7,304 nt of DNA from Bacteriovorax stolpii (lineage in GTDB: Bacteria > Bdellovibrionota > Bacteriovoracia > Bacteriovoracales > Bacteriovoracaceae): the NCBI GenBank assembly GCA_945890905.1, contig CAMDDI010000172.1, positions 1 through 7,304 on the forward strand. Reading direction: 5' to 3'. How positions within the stretch are numbered: position 1 is the first letter of the stretch; the number at the start of each line of letters is the position of its first letter. Shown here in pieces: positions 6,514-7,304 of the stretch. The translations under genes were made by a program, and so were the position numbers. The notes under the pieces were generated by a model. It did not search any database. It saw only the letters and a list, made by a program, of their open reading frames with translations, and had not been told where the DNA came from.

Positions 6514-7304
6514 CTTCAATGCCTTTAAGCTGATTTATATCTATGGACCAAAAGTTCTGCGTACTGGCGTGATGTGGAATGAGTTCAAAGTAGCCAACTT
6601 CTTGAGGTTTCAAGATCGCAATCTCTTCGCGCTTCATATCAGCAACAGCTAAAACATGGTCAACACCAACGGTTTTCAAATCAAGTTCATTATTTTCTGA
6701 ATGCCATTTCCCTTCACGAAAATCTGGTTTTTCCAAAGTTAAAAATAGTCTTTTGCGATCTATCAGCTGATCAACAGCAGTCACGTTATGGCCTGAGAAA
6801 AAATTCAACCGAGGAATGGGTTCAGCTGGTTTCGGGATTTTAACTTGGACAAAATCATCCAGTTCTTGCCACTCCCTTAGTTTAATATGGAAGGTTTCTC
6901 TCTCACTCTCCCATTCATTCTGCATATCTGAGAGCAGAGCTTGAAACTTCTCTTTGGTTGAATTTACAGCTGATTTTAGAAATTCTTCAAAAGGTTCAGA
7001 TTCATGAGTCACCACAAATAATCTTGTGTGAATATCTTTCATCCAATCTTGCAAGCACAATAGAGTTTCTACGGCGAGCTCACCTGAACCAATGAGGGCC
7101 ATCTCTCGCACCGCTCCTTTGGGATCCATGATGCTGCCAGAGCGCATGGCCTCTGCCCCATAACTAATATGCTGCGGAGAAATCCGGGCCTCTCCTAATG
7201 CCTTGCCACTGGCCCCTAAGGACTGAGCAAGGGTCGCTTCACGAACATCGATGACGACATCAAAGTCTTCATACATCTCAATGTGAGATTGAAGAGATTG
7301 AACA
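6473..7304 (-). CDS. Probable FAD/NAD(P)-dependent oxidoreductase-like protein, N-terminus off window
   Basis: The frame stays open to the window edge: nine codons lie upstream of the ATG at 7276, so that ATG is probably internal. What is visible resembles the second half of a two-dinucleotide-domain flavoprotein. FDVVIDVRE resembles the strand that usually reads DxVIDATG. SLGASGKALGE resembles the LGxGGxPALGE segment of lysine-monooxygenase-like oxidoreductases. ALIGSGELAVETLL is a GxGxxA Rossmann turn, followed by helix and strand (TRLFVVTHES). A charged helical insert of about 45 residues follows, then a C-terminal segment around VDHVLAVADMK. Family resemblance is from memory of motif patterns. 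The usual ATG dipeptide at the end of the FAD-contact strand is not present (VRE instead), so activity may be altered or lost. It is the first visible gene of the operon with the lipoprotein and cyclophilin. Alternative: another Rossmann-fold protein. Confidence 0.6.
   Translation of the reverse strand, partial: VQSLQSHIEMYEDFDVVIDVREATLAQSLGASGKALGEARISPQHISYGAEAMRSGSIMDPKGAVREMALIGSGELAVETLLCLQDWMKDIHTRLFVVTHESEPFEEFLKSAVNSTKEKFQALLSDMQNEWESERETFHIKLREWQELDDFVQVKIPKPAEPIPRLNFFSGHNVTAVDQLIDRKRLFLTLEKPDFREGKWHSENNELDLKTVGVDHVLAVADMKREEIAILKPQEVGYFELIPHHASTQNFWSIDINQLKGIEDEIFKLFSPASTH

Overview
The window is ordinary bacterial chromosome with GC in the low 40s (percent). The gene set is a polyphosphate kinase, RecJ, a small cyclophilin, a lipoprotein and several proteins I do not recognise. 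The mix of conserved housekeeping enzymes with unfamiliar exported proteins, at this base composition, would fit a member of Bdellovibrionota such as the Bacteriovorax/Peredibacter group. That placement is an inference from general character, not from a marker gene. There are no mobile elements, tRNA or rRNA genes, or CRISPR arrays.

Layout. The first 1766 bases are ppk1 on the minus strand, cut off by the window start so that its last ~110 codons are missing. A 227-base divergent intergenic region (1767-1993) follows. It holds a good sigma-70-type promoter pointing at ppk1, two inverted repeats and a short sequence element present once on each strand. The plus strand then carries an unrecognised exported protein of 382 residues with a proline-rich linker and a very methionine-rich segment (1994-3142), closed by a strong intrinsic terminator. 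After a 108-base gap come a small zinc-ribbon protein (3251-3493) and recJ (3524-5239), probably co-transcribed.

The right-hand third is a tightly packed minus-strand operon. In transcription order it holds a partial flavoprotein-like oxidoreductase (6473 to the window end), a lipoprotein that overlaps it by 41 bases, and a cytoplasmic cyclophilin whose ribosome binding site overlaps the lipoprotein stop codon. The cyclophilin and recJ converge and share four bases at their stop codons, leaving no room for a terminator between them.

Functionally, ppk1 (polyphosphate synthesis), recJ (single-strand exonuclease in recombination and repair) and the cyclophilin (protein folding) are confident. 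The lipoprotein, the Met-rich exported protein and the zinc ribbon have no function I can assign. I see no convincing new multi-gene system. The best leads are the exported Met/Gln-rich protein divergent from ppk1 with its shared upstream elements, and a roughly threefold excess of the tetranucleotide GGCC across the window.
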